Below are positions 1 to 10,157 of a stretch of DNA of 64,000 nt, in pieces. Both the position numbers and the translations under genes were made by a program. The notes beneath the pieces were generated by a model that worked only from the letters and a program-made list of their open reading frames with translations, did not search any database and was not told the origin of the DNA. Origin of the DNA: Blakeslea trispora (Eukaryota; Mucoromycota; Mucoromycetes; Mucorales; Choanephoraceae); the NCBI GenBank assembly GCA_025331445.1, contig JAIWNE010000061.1, forward strand, positions 1 to 64,000. Direction: 5' to 3'. How positions within the stretch are numbered: the first letter of the stretch is position 1; every line of letters starts with the position of its first letter.

Positions 1-2
1 AT

Positions 3-1094
3 GCAGCCATCGAGGAATATCAGGTGGATCTGGAATATGTCATTCTACACCAAATGATTCATGGATTAGGCATGATCAGCTCTTGGTCTCCCTATTTCGC
101 AGATACAACATCTCCTTTCCAAAAGCTATTGAGTGGCCTGGTTGCTCCAGAAGACAGCCTGAAGGTCATGACGCCAGGCCTTTTTTGGTATGTAAAGCAT
201 TCAACTGGGCCTGCCTATGTAACAGGCTTTCAACAGAGCTTGATTTTCGACAAATTCTTGTATCTGTTTATTGCTGCCAGAAACCAGACTGTTTCACTTG
301 CTGATTACAGTTTCGATATACAGAACTTTTGTGTCAAGGGTGATAATGCTTTTATCGTCAATTTCATGAACTCATTTATCAACAATGCAACTCAATCATC
401 GAAAGCAAAAACAGTCTATGTGTCCATGTCGATGAGCAAGACAATGACTTTTGAATTTTCTTCTTTGGCAAGCGAGAGTGTTTTCTATACCAATGAATAT
501 CTTAACAAAACTTACAAATCAATGCAGTTGATGACTGGTGTTTTGTCAACCCAGAAACAGGGCTACTTTCGGCCTGGTGTGAGTACATCTCATCTGGATG
601 ATATGTATGCTACCACACCTGATTTCTTAATGACACACACATTTGTCAAAGGAAAGACATTAAGCACACTTGTAGAAGAAGGATACAGCCAACTACCGTA
701 TCCTATTGAATACAATACCACTGTTACTTTACCAGTCAATGTGACAAACTATCACAATGTTACCTTGGGGAACCATACGTTTATGAACACGACAGTAACC
801 ACTGGAGAAAAGACAATATCTACACGACATACCTACCGATCACCTATCGGTCCAGGCATTTTACGGATATTAGAGACCATTGGCTACTCTACTGTGTTAA
901 CCAACACAAATTACACCATTAGCGCTTCAGCAACAAAGAAAATATCAGGCATATGTGACGATGTTAACAATAATTTCAAGTCTCGTCTAGATGACTCACT
1001 TCCTACTACTGTGAGTTCCTTTGGCTTCAGTCAGTTCAGTCAATTACCTTATTTCAATTTTATTGTTTTCTTTATCAGCATTTGTATTATATAA
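3..1094 (+). CDS. Secreted, probably GPI-anchored peptidase-like protein (5' partial)
   Basis: The reading frame is open from base 3, so the gene enters from the left edge and its N-terminus is missing; no internal start is needed. Early in the visible part is HQMIHGLGMIS, which resembles the HExxHG zinc-binding helix of secreted metallopeptidases, but the catalytic Glu position is Gln. Many N-glycosylation sequons (NTT, NVT, NHT, NYT, NKT, NAT) follow, and the protein ends in a hydrophobic stretch (YFNFIVFFISICII) directly before the stop, which fits a GPI-anchor signal. It probably sits on the cell surface or wall. Because of the Glu-to-Gln change it may be catalytically dead; the family call is an inference. 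No intron is visible in the part seen. Confidence 0.6.
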   Translation, partial: AAIEEYQVDLEYVILHQMIHGLGMISSWSPYFADTTSPFQKLLSGLVAPEDSLKVMTPGLFWYVKHSTGPAYVTGFQQSLIFDKFLYLFIAARNQTVSLADYSFDIQNFCVKGDNAFIVNFMNSFINNATQSSKAKTVYVSMSMSKTMTFEFSSLASESVFYTNEYLNKTYKSMQLMTGVLSTQKQGYFRPGVSTSHLDDMYATTPDFLMTHTFVKGKTLSTLVEEGYSQLPYPIEYNTTVTLPVNVTNYHNVTLGNHTFMNTTVTTGEKTISTRHTYRSPIGPGILRILETIGYSTVLTNTNYTISASATKKISGICDDVNNNFKSRLDDSLPTTVSSFGFSQFSQLPYFNFIVFFISICII

Positions 1095-1745
1095 TTTTCG
1101 TGTATATTAAAAAAAAAGATTTGTTTTTTTTTATCTGATTAAAGAAAAAGAGAAATGGGGGGGGGGGACAAAGAAATAGCAGGAGAATATGGCTTACAAC
1201 AATAAATAATAAGCCTTTCAACAAAAAAAAAAAAGAGTGATAGTGCCACTATAACTAAATTATTGTAATTAAATCAATATGAAAACATTATTATTTATTA
1301 AGAGAAAATTATGCATGATTGTTAGAATGGCCAGGCAAAAGACAATGAAATAGAAATCAAGGAGACGAATTTCTTTCAAGAAAGAAAAAATTACTATAGA
1401 AGGGAAGAGGAGGATATTTAGGGGTAGCTCGGATTCATGCCGTCCTCCTTTAGACTGTTTTTTTTTCTCTCTTTCTTATAATCAAAAAGGAGATTTTTCT
1501 CACTGTATTCATGCTAAATAAGAGTAAAAAAAAAAAAAGAGAAATGGGATAAGCCCCCCCCCCTCCTTATGTATCTAAATCACTAGATTTGATTATGTAA
1601 TTAGATAATGAACATTGTTTATACTTGTATATTTATATCACAAAACTCCCTTTGTGTGTGTAATGTGTAAAATTATGCATAAATATTTTTGCTACCTTTA
1701 AATTCTTTCTCTCTTTCTTCATATATATATCTTCTTTATTAAAAA
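1095..1745. other. Intergenic, AT-rich with homopolymer runs
   Basis: No convincing coding sequence. It has A/T tracts, a run of nine G near 1158 and a run of C near 1554, and a pyrimidine-rich leader just before the next start codon. Confidence 0.6.
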
Positions 1746-2363
1746 ATGCACCCTATTGTACATTCAACGTCGCTTAACAACTTAAAGTCGAAATGGAGTG
1801 TGTTTAAAACTTGGTTTTCACCAGATGTAACAAAGAGACGACCATCTGCGTGTAGTACAGCATCAAATGAATCTACCAACAGCACTTCTAGTCATTATTG
1901 TGGACAATGTTGCTGTTGTCATCGACAACAACATAAAGCTTCACCTTCAGAACACCGTCTGATGGTCAGATGTATTTCTTCTTTTCGCAGGCGATCTTCT
2001 AATGCATCTACAGAAACATCAGAATCAAATCAAGAACAATTAATGCAACAGCAATACTATCTTAAGATTGATGAAGAGGAGAAAAAATTAAAGCAACTAT
2101 TTACCTTGGCAGAAGAAGAAGTCTATTGTGCCAAAGTCTCACATGGATCAGCCTATTACATGGGCGATCGTATTGCAGCTAAAGAAGCCATTGAAGATTA
2201 CATTCAGAAATACAGAAGCCTATTAAGCCATTTAGATCAAAGCCATTATACCAGTCATTATATCAGCAATCACCAATCTACCTTCAACTCTGAGGCTAGC
2301 TATCTCAAAAGAGCCTATGACAAATTACCCAAGCATAATAAAGTTGACCAAATCTTTCATTAG
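1746..2363 (+). CDS. Hypothetical protein, 205 aa, Cys-cluster and helical C-terminal half
   Basis: Single-exon reading frame with a good ATG after a pyrimidine/TATA-rich leader. I do not recognise the family. The N-terminal half is basic and Ser/Thr rich with a Cys/His cluster (YCGQCCCCHRQQH, about residues 51-63), which could bind metal or be palmitoylated. From about residue 95 there is a Gln/Glu/Lys-rich segment (QEQLMQQQYYLKIDEEEKKLKQLF) likely to be alpha-helical, followed by a conserved-looking stretch around SAYYMGDRIAAKEAIEDYIQKYRSLL. No signal peptide or membrane segment is visible. Cytoplasmic location is an inference. Confidence 0.55.
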   Translation: MHPIVHSTSLNNLKSKWSVFKTWFSPDVTKRRPSACSTASNESTNSTSSHYCGQCCCCHRQQHKASPSEHRLMVRCISSFRRRSSNASTETSESNQEQLMQQQYYLKIDEEEKKLKQLFTLAEEEVYCAKVSHGSAYYMGDRIAAKEAIEDYIQKYRSLLSHLDQSHYTSHYISNHQSTFNSEASYLKRAYDKLPKHNKVDQIFH

Positions 2364-4428
2364 CTTATATTGCCAAGTGTTCTTGCCATCTATTCAGAAG
2401 CCATTTACTCATTCTCTAACAGACTGAGTGATTAAGTATCAAAGCACACAAACATATAAAATGAAAAGAGCAAAGGATTCTAAAGAAGATTGAAGAAGGG
2501 GCAATGAGTTTTATAATATTTATTATAAAAGAAAGTTATTTGCCTTACTACAGAATAGAGGGAGATGTGCATAAAAGAAGGGTAAAGTTAGTGATAGACA
2601 TTGGATGTGAAATATAGAAAGCTTAGCTGGATAGCTCTCACACTATACAGTCTGCTGCAGCAATAGTTCAAGAAAGAAAACTCAAGTATCAAGAAGAGAT
2701 AGATACCCAAAGAAGCTTTTTATTGTTAGTGTTGTTGTTGTTAGGCAGATGTAGCATTGAACAAGGCGCAGCAACTGAGCGTAGGTATAGCACTGACTAG
2801 CATTGCAAAAATCAAGCAGCAAAAAAGAAATAAAACTCGTTTCTACAGCCAATGTTCTCTTTCTTTCTTTTTTATGCATTTGAATACCAAGTTTGTAACT
2901 ATCTAATGAGCATCAAACAGGAATATAAAGAAAAAAAAAAGGATTTTTGACGGAATGAACATAGCAACTAAGGTTAAGAAGGAACTTTTACCAGGATTGA
3001 CGCAGTAAATTAAGAAGTAACCTCTGCCTGATGTCAGGATTAATAGGGAGAAAACATAGAATTCCAATAATAAAAGTATTACTTTATCAAATCATGCTGA
3101 AGACGTTAGTTGTGTCTTCTTCTACCTTCCATTGATTATTTGATATGAGCCACTTCTTCTTGTCCCATTGTTATGGAGAGGGTTTGTTTTAGGTCTCGAA
3201 CAGGACAAGGTGATTATCTGCAAACACAAGGCGAACAGAGAGCTTCAGGGAGACAAAGAAAAGCAACCTGGAAACAATAAATACACCATCGACTTCCTAA
3301 CGATTGAGATTTATCATTCAGGGTAAAAAAGCTCAACAGGGAAACCCTGTAGGGATGCAGAGTCGAATTAGTAAATCTTGGCGAGATAAAACTAATCATC
3401 GACCATGATACTAGCCTCGAGAAGCCCTGATGTTCTGTTTGAATGTGCTGGCAGGGCTATCATGAGAAGGTTGATTATTTCATTTATCCGTCTTGTACAG
3501 TCAGTTTACATACACATTTTAATTATTATTGCTATTTCGAAAAAGCCAAAATGCGTAGTATACCTTGCAAGAAGCATTGTGTACTTAAAATACATTTCTG
3601 AACTCTCAAAAGTGGCAAGACTGTAACTTGGCTTATTTGGGTTGTTGTATAACTTTTATTCCCAAGAAACAATACAATCAATATCAATCAAAGCCTCTTT
3701 ATATTTGCTGATAGACTACACATGGTTTGCTTATTATGATTATAGAATAAAAAAAAAAAAAGACAAGTCATATATGAATATCAGTTGAATTGCGCTTTGT
3801 ACAGTGAATACTAGTCAATTCTAGATAGGGAAATATAATATAAAGAAGATGGGTCATATTGTATCACTTTTATCTGATTAGAAAAAAAAAGGAGCTGTCT
3901 TTGCCCCAACTATGTCAGGTCAATCCTTGCGGATTAGTTGGAAAATGTTTGTCATACCCTAATTCAAAGCGTTGTATTGAAAACAAGAAATGATGTGGTA
4001 GGATTAACTCTATTAAAACTAATTATTTGATCTTATTTCTTGGATAAAAAGAGCCCCCTTCTCATCATGTCTTGAAGGAGAGGGAAATATGAAAGCTCAC
4101 TCTTAGCAAGCAGTCTTGATCAAGTTGAGCACTTCTACTTTGACTTTCAATTCCTCAATGTATGCTCCTTTATCTAATAGTCATCTCGGGAACCAGCCTA
4201 TTGATGATAAAACAACAGAAAGAGAGAGAGAGAGAGAGAATCATGTCTTTTCATTAGCTCAGGCTTGTTGAAGGCTCGAGCTCTGTTGCTATTGTATTCA
4301 TTCTTCAGAGAACGCACGATGGATGGGAAACTCTATTTAAGAAAAACAGGTCATTGTGGCTGGAACTTGCATAAATTCATAAAATACGTCATTTTTCGAT
4401 ATTTCTTCTTTCTTTCTCATATCTATAC
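2364..4428. other. Intergenic 2 kb, no gene recognised
   Basis: Short open frames (60-75 codons) on both strands lack family similarity, splice structure or compositional support. A short (GA)n tract lies at 4221-4239 and the last 60 bases before 4429 are T-rich leader sequence. Confidence 0.5.
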
Positions 4429-5998
4429 ATGTTGGATAGACTACCTACAGATCTTTTGTTGATTGATATTTTTGAGTCATTAGATGCCCCATCTTTGATT
4501 CAGCTTTCACTTGTGTCGAAACAGCTTTATTATCTTGTCAATGACGAAGCTTTATGGAAACAGCGATGTATTCAGGATTTCAATATCTCGCAAGACAACA
4601 CCTATCGATACGAAGGATGGAAGGCGTTCTATCAAGCGCTCAAGTGCCACACAAAGGTCTATACCTGGGGCACGAATCATGATGAGCGCTTAGGTCTACC
4701 TGATTATCAAAATGATTCAGACCTTCCTACTCGACCTATGTTTGGTCGTTATGGCATGCGAAGAAGAATCCAGCACGAAATACCAGAGCCTCATGAAGTC
4801 ACTGCTTTGAAGAAAAAGTCAGTTATTGATATTGTTGCTGGTGGTTGGTCTTTTCATGCACTCGATATCACAGGTACAGTTTGGACATGGGGAACAGTAA
4901 GTTTGAGATATATAAAAAGAACGATAGGATAAAGTGTTGCTTAGATACTCTTTTTTTTTATATTATGATCGCTTTAAGCTTATGGGTGAAGGGCGTTCTC
5001 GGGATGGACGCGGATACATACAACATCGACATTATAAGCTACCAACTGAGTTACAGGCCAATAACTCAACTCAGCCCAAGATCAAGTTTCGTAGTATCTC
5101 CAGTGGCCGAAGCCATGTGATTGGCTTAGCAAAGAATGATGTTATTTGGCATTGGACAAATCCTAATGTACTCCAGCGTGTTGATTTAGATATAGCATGT
5201 CGCGTTGTTCAAGTGGTCGCTAATTGGTCTTATTCCTCTGTATTGACAGAACGAGGCGAACTTTATATTGTGCCAGAACCTGATATTGTTTCGCTTAGTG
5301 AAGAGCAGAAGGAGGAACCACCAGCAACACAAGTCATTGACTCAGGGGTAACTCTTCAACAGATCTTACCCAGTGCTGATCCAGACGATCAATTGGTTCA
5401 GTTGGCGGGCTTGGACAAGTACACACTTGCCTTGACTCGACATGGCCTCGTTCTTAAACTAAAGACAGTCGATAGTACACGTTTTAGTCTGTCTCCTCAA
5501 GAACATGTGACTGTACTTGATCATTTCAGTAGTCAACAGCAAGAAGTCAACGATCGTCGAGGCATCATGAGACGATTTATTACAGGCCACTTTCTGAATT
5601 TTGCAGTGTACACAAAAGACCGCGTCATGCTAGGTACAGTAGACGCTCAGGAGGATACAAGACCTAACTGTCTCGAAGAACTTGAACATAAAGACATTTG
5701 CAAAGTGTCGTTTGGAGAGTAAGAACAAGAACAAGAGGGGGGGGGGTTTATTGTTTGAACGGCATGCATACGAATATGATTGTAATATTTATGTTTATGT
5801 AGTTATCATTTTGGCGCAATCACAAGTAAAGGCAAGCTACTGACATGGGGAAGCTATAGTGGAGGTGCTTTAGGCCATGGAAAGGATCTTTCGCAACAGC
5901 AATTAGATAAGCCAACCATGGTTGAAAGCTTAAGTGATAGATTTGTATTCGCTATTGGCTTTGGTGGTTGGCATAGTGGCGTTTTGGCCATTGAATAA
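4429..5998 (+). CDS. F-box protein with RCC1 repeats (Saf1-like), 467 aa
   Basis: Three exons, 4429-4896, 4979-5718 and 5803-5998; all junctions are GT-AG and keep frame. The N-terminus is an F-box (LPTDLLLIDIFESLDAPSLI, residues about 4-45, with LVSKQLYYLVNDEALWK), which would dock the protein on Skp1 of an SCF ubiquitin ligase. The rest carries RCC1-type blades: VYTWGTNHDERLGLP, VAGGWSFHALDITGTVWTWG, ISSGRSHVIGLA and LLTWGSYSGGALGHG near the C-terminus. This order is that of budding yeast Saf1, a substrate-recruiting F-box protein; orthology is an inference. Its 3' end faces the ubiquitin-like gene with only about 31 bp between stop codons. Confidence 0.85.
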
Positions 5999-6029
5999 TG
6001 GTCGTAGTAAAGTCCTCTTCTTTTTTTTT

Positions 6030-6529
6030 CTATATCTTGCGTTTATATGTCTGTTTTCCTTTACCTTTGTCCATTTGTTGAGGCATATCTTCATTTGCTG
6101 TGGAATGATGTATAAGAATATCTGAGGCACCTTCAAGTCGAATTTTTTTTGAAAGAGGTCGTGTCTGTCTGATTGAAAAAAAAAAGGGATGAGTGAATGA
6201 TAAATTCCAAAAGAAGAATCAACATCTTACCTCTGTTGATCTGTCAGAATAGGCTCTGTTGTATCTCGTTGCATACGTCCCCCTATCAGCCTAACTGTCA
6301 AGTTAAGGACAATAGGCCCATCATGGATGCGATAGTTTTGAAGGAGATTATCAGAGTCTGTCAGGATCTTTCCGCCTAATGTCCTTATTCGCTGTTCTTC
6401 TACACTGAAAGCAGTAGTGACTGATAACTTTTTCTTCAAGTCATATACAGTGCATGGTTCATTGTACTTGAAACAGAGACAGACAGGTCCAAAGCCTGCA
6501 AAAGAATTGATAATCACTTGAAAATTCAT
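6030..6529 (-). CDS. Ubiquitin-like domain protein, Sde2-N-like, 145 aa
   Basis: Two exons on the minus strand, 6529-6231 and 6168-6030, joined through a 62-nt GT-AG intron (frame kept: ILTDQQ then RQTRPLSKK). Residues 1-84 look like a ubiquitin fold that ends in LIGG: GFGPVCLCF, CTVYDLKKKL, RIRTLGGKIL, VLNLTVRLIGG. The pattern (GFG-x-CTV-DL and L-x-GG at the end) resembles the N-terminal ubiquitin-like domain of Sde2, a spliceosome and genome-stability factor that is cleaved after GG before KGG. Here GG is followed by RMQRD, and the Sde2 body is absent: only a 61-residue basic tail (DKGKGKQTYKRKI) follows. It may be a divergent or shortened Sde2, or another UBL. Confidence 0.6.
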
Positions 6530-7597
6530 GCATCAATTCACTGTGACTTTTCTTTGATTTTCACGACAGACAGAAAGAGATAGATGGATGCAATAGTAAC
6601 GCGTGGTAAAGCCAATAATAAGAATAATAATAAGTGAGAGAAAAAAAAAGTGAGCAAATGAGAAATTCAAGCAATTTTATTTTGATTATTTTGCAAGTCC
6701 TTTCATGTGATACAGTGATTTGCGTTTAAAAATCAAGATTTCCTAAAATAGAAATCAAACTTTTTATTCGACCAATCAAAAATTTGTTAGTGCGATCGAA
6801 CTTTTTTGCCAATAAATCAACTTTTTTTAGCTCTATCAAAATTTTGTTCTGCCATTCCAATTTTTATGCTATCATCCGGCAGTTATCTGGCAGTTAAAAC
6901 GCTGATTGGCTATCATCTGGCAGCCATCTGTTATTTTATAACAAACTTTTTTTTTATTGTTAGGCAACTATTATCATGATCATAACACGAAATCAAGCAA
7001 TATGCATGCTTTTTTATGTTGACTATTCCGAAGAAAATGCTATGAAATGTGAAAAGAGGATCGAAGATCTTGGTGATTTTGAAATCTGTTACAATGTTGA
7101 TCCCAAGCAACCAGTACTTGTTTCAAAACAGAGGATTCACGAAAACCATTCACATCATCTTTATCCCGCCAAATTGGAGTTTCCGAAAATTAACCATGGA
7201 ACGATATGAAATTTTTGTTTATACTTGTGGTGATCCAGCTAGGCTGATAACATGATAAAGAATATATCTATTTTAATAGCTTAATGGCTTTAAGCTTATC
7301 TATGCAATATATACATCTTTAATGATTAAAGCTAATCATAACAACAATAAAGCCAGATTGTACTGAATAGCTATTTCTTCATATAGTCTGTCTCTAATAG
7401 ACAAATATGATAAAGAAGAGTTCTTTCCAGAAGTCGAAGACGTAATAACAGTAACAGTTTATCTATATAAATGCTCGTATAATCTGTATTTTAATAAAGG
7501 ACAATCCCAAATACATTCTCAAGGTATTGCTTTCTCTCTGTTTTATGTTTACTTGATCTAAAAAATACAACAATTCTAGTCATAAATTCTGCGATCG
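6530..7597. other. Gene-poor interval with one weak 77-codon frame
   Basis: Contains the T-tract array described separately. A frame at 6976-7209 (77 codons, DLGDFEICYNVDPKQPVLV within it) has an ATG but no recognised family, splice partner or promoter. It may be a relic; I do not call it a gene. Confidence 0.4.
6731..6872 (+). repeat. Degenerate tandem array, about 21-nt period, phased T-tracts
   Basis: Six to seven units begin with ATCAA/ATCGA followed by a T-rich tract: ATC (or ATT) starts at about 6732, 6754, 6775, 6795, 6816, 6835 and 6854, spacings 19-22 nt. Immediately downstream two copies of ATCAT(C/T)(C/T)GGCAG occur. Units are diverged, so it reads as an old minisatellite or a phased A/T-tract region. 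Confidence 0.55.
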
Positions 7598-7995
7598 TTA
7601 TTTTGATCTTTGCAAAATCTTCTCTCGGCAATCAAACTTGGTGTAAAGAGCGGGATCAGATAATGAAAGCTTTGTATCAAATAAGTGGATCCCATTGTCC
7701 AAAGCAAAAGTATCAATTGCAATTTTCTTTAACTTGTCATTGTTTTCGATTAATCTTTTTAGCTCTTGCGATCTTGACGAAAGCCCTGCATAATCAATAG
7801 ATACCAAGCAGATGTCATGGTCTGCAGATTGTAAATATTGAAGCATATCTGTAGCGAATTAATAATGAGTTCTACCTTATGTTTTCATCTACTATGACTT
7901 ACACCACAACGCAGAGGAGTTTCAAAAAACCTAGAAAATGAGTCTAGGATAAAATAAGTGAGTTTAGACTCACTTTGCTTTTGAAGGTTAGCCAT
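7598..7995 (-). CDS. Unrecognised two-exon protein, 113 aa
   Basis: Exon 1 is 7995-7905 and exon 2 is 7848-7598; the donor GTGTAAGT leaves one base, giving PLRC|DMLQYLQS in frame, and the total is divisible by three. The product starts MANLQKQSESKLTYFILDSF and has a mixed alpha/beta look (DICLVSIDYAG, KKIAIDTFALDNGIHLFD). No signal peptide, membrane segment or known motif is visible. I do not recognise the family. Exon 1 contains a short 8-bp-arm palindrome (7956-7975). Confidence rests on the splice logic and the protein-like composition. Confidence 0.45.
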
Positions 7996-8309
7996 ACAGA
8001 GAGAATAAATGATGAAAGGGAAGGTTGTCTTTGTCAAAGTGTGATATAAAGGGTAATGGGAGGTTAGTTTTTGAGTTTGAAGCTGATTGGAGGAGATGAG
8101 TTGATCTCGGTTTTTTTTACAGGTCAAAGGCCATGAAAATAATCTGTGAGAAAGAAAAAAGAAAAAAAAATAGCAGTGAAAATGAAGAGACAATCAAATG
8201 GGGGGGGGGATTGATTTCAGATTTTATGCAAAAAATATGTACAAAAATGGTAAATGGGGGGATTGGCAAAGTGAGGTGAAACAGTCTGTGTAAAAAAAAA
8301 TAGAGTATA

Positions 8310-8523
8310 GAGACATATTCAAAAAGTCTCACCCCGAAATTTATCTGTGATTGACAACTATTCTGCAGGAAATAGACTTACATGAACCAGGATCTCATAG
8401 TATGCTTGGGAAGAAAAATGAGCTATCTAACCATGAGATCCTGGTTCATTCAAGTTTATTTCCTGCAGAATAGTTGTCAATCACAGATAAATTTCGGGGT
8501 GAGACTTTTTTAAATACATCTCT
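8310..8523. repeat. Long inverted repeat, 78-bp arms, 34-nt loop
   Basis: Left arm 8321-8398 and right arm 8433-8510 are reverse complements with three mismatches in 78 positions; weaker pairing extends outward to about 8310 and 8523 (agagacata versus agagatgta). The loop is 8399-8432. Outer ends read GTCTCACCCCG. No transposase gene lies inside. It could be a foldback/MITE element or a hairpin-RNA locus. Confidence 0.85.
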
Positions 8524-8591
8524 AGATGTAGTTTTGTGTATAGACTTTAAATGAAGTTATAAAGATTATAGGTTTCAATTATATTCCACTT

Positions 8592-8996
8592 CTAGTATGC
8601 TTAGATAAATACTCAAAGCTATTGTGAAGTAAAATAACTTGTATCACTAGTATGCTCCTATAAAGATTCTTTCAACATAAAGCTAGTGTGCGATAAAGAT
8701 TTGGATAACTTAGTACTAGTATTGTTTTCAACGAAGATATGTCTTATTGAAATAGTGTTTAATATTATGACTTAATAGATAGTGTATCTCAAGCAATTGA
8801 ATTGAATAAGACTATTGTTCTACCAAGATTTGAATCAAACAACTTCTAGTGTGTCTTTGTTCTTAAGATTATAAGTTAAGACTAGTGTGAAGATGCGCAC
8901 TCTTTTGAATAGTGTACTTAATTGCTTAAGCTATTGTTTCAATAGAGGTTTTAAGTATAACCTGATAGTGTGATCTAATATTAAAGACCTATTGTT
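8592..8996 (+). repeat. Array of CTAGTGTG / CTATTGTT boxes, about 22-36 nt spacing
   Basis: Fourteen boxes of form (C/A)TA(G/T)T(G/A)T(G/T/A) start at 8592, 8619, 8647, 8683, 8716, 8752, 8779, 8812, 8846, 8882, 8909, 8931, 8965 and 8989. All are on the same strand. Sequence between boxes is AT-rich and not conserved. The array begins about 70 bp right of the hairpin. Confidence 0.6.
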
Positions 8997-9283
8997 CAGA
9001 TCAAAAAGAAAGTAAAGGAAAATAACAGATAAAGGGATAAAACGAGATAAAATAAATGAATGCGATTCAAGCGCTTTTGAAAGATGTATACAACAATAAA
9101 AGTGAGATAAAAAGTCTGTCGTTTATTGGGAGAAATCAGATGGATATTTATATAAAATGTTGAAACTCAGAATGACGGGGCGTTACAATGCAACCTCAAT
9201 TACTATATTTAGAAGGTATAAAAAACTCAATTGGAAACATTGTATTGATAAAATCTCTCTCTCTCTCTCTTTTTTCTTTCTTT

Positions 9284-10087
9284 ATGAAACACATCATTTT
9301 ACTCTTCTCATTGACATTCTCTATAGAAGCAGCAAAAGAGCCACTGACAGCAGCAGTACTCAATGAAACTCTATCTCATATCAACCAAGACGATAAAGCC
9401 ATAGTAAAAGATGGGTTTATCCATGTCTTGACTGCACTAACGACAGCAGCTAGCTTATCGACTGTCTTTTTTCGATCGTTATTCGGCTTTCTATTCACCT
9501 TTCTATCGTATGTTTGTTCACCTTTTCTTTGGCTGTTAGGCATGGGTTGGTCTGTGTTTGTGATAAAACCATTTGATCTACTCTCCTATCTGTATCATGT
9601 TCTGTATCCAGTTATTATGTTTTGTTTGGCTGCAGTAGGCTGTGGACTTTTGATCGGAGGATGTGCTGGATTTGCTTCCGAAGCCCTCTCGACTTTACTT
9701 ATCACAAGCACATGGGGACCACAACATATATCAAAGAAGCGAGTACAGCCAGAAGAACAGGAAGAAGAAGAAGAAGAGGAACCAATCATGCAAAGACGTC
9801 TATTTGAGCATCGTCCCAGTAGTAGTAGTAGCACAACAAGCTTATGGGACAGTAAGCCTTTCTTTAGTAAAAAGCAAGGAAAAGAACCTCTTCGATCCAC
9901 TCGTGTTGAAGACTGGCAGGAATCACTCAGTCAACACCCTCGTCCTGCACACTCTAGATCAGCCAGTCCACCAGTTTTGATCAGAAGAATGAAGATGTCG
10001 TCCATTAACAAGCCCAAGAGTAGTAGTTGGGATTGGGAAGATGACGATGAACTACTTTATACAACCAATAGAAAAAAGACTTTATAA
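9284..10087 (+). CDS. Membrane protein with acidic/Ser-rich cytosolic tail (possibly Ldb16-like), 267 aa
   Basis: The frame is open further upstream, but ATG 9284 follows a (CT)n leader and is the sensible start. Residues 1-18 are hydrophobic (MKHIILLFSLTFSIEAAK, signal-like). Two to three membrane segments follow (FFRSLFGFLFTFLSYVCSPF, then LLSYLYHVLYPVIMFCLAAV into GCGLLIGGCAGF). The C-terminal half is soluble, with a poly-Glu run and Ser/Pro-rich stretches ending in SSWDWEDDDELLY. The short membrane module with LYPVIMF and a glycine-rich exit followed by a low-complexity tail recalls fungal Ldb16, the seipin partner at ER-lipid droplet contacts; this is a weak resemblance. No intron seen. 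Confidence 0.6.
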   Translation: MKHIILLFSLTFSIEAAKEPLTAAVLNETLSHINQDDKAIVKDGFIHVLTALTTAASLSTVFFRSLFGFLFTFLSYVCSPFLWLLGMGWSVFVIKPFDLLSYLYHVLYPVIMFCLAAVGCGLLIGGCAGFASEALSTLLITSTWGPQHISKKRVQPEEQEEEEEEEPIMQRRLFEHRPSSSSSTTSLWDSKPFFSKKQGKEPLRSTRVEDWQESLSQHPRPAHSRSASPPVLIRRMKMSSINKPKSSSWDWEDDDELLYTTNRKKTL

Positions 10088-10157
10088 AGCACTTTTTTTA
10101 TTTTTATTTTGTTGAAACCCCTTTTTTTTTTATTTTCTTGCTTCACTTTTTAATTTG

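Larger units (their letters stand above)
7996..9283. other. Gene-free 1.3 kb with structured repeats
   Basis: No gene recognised. It holds a poly-G run near 8201, the long inverted repeat at 8310-8523, the periodic array at 8592-8996 and a (CT)n leader just before the ATG at 9284. Confidence 0.55.

Noticed and set aside
83..304. Second open frame inside the first gene
   Set aside because: Overlaps the longer frame with clear protein features and has no independent signal.
9595..9980. Open frames on both strands over the poly-Glu region of the membrane protein
   Set aside because: Shadows of the repetitive GAA/GAG and AGT codons in the real frame.
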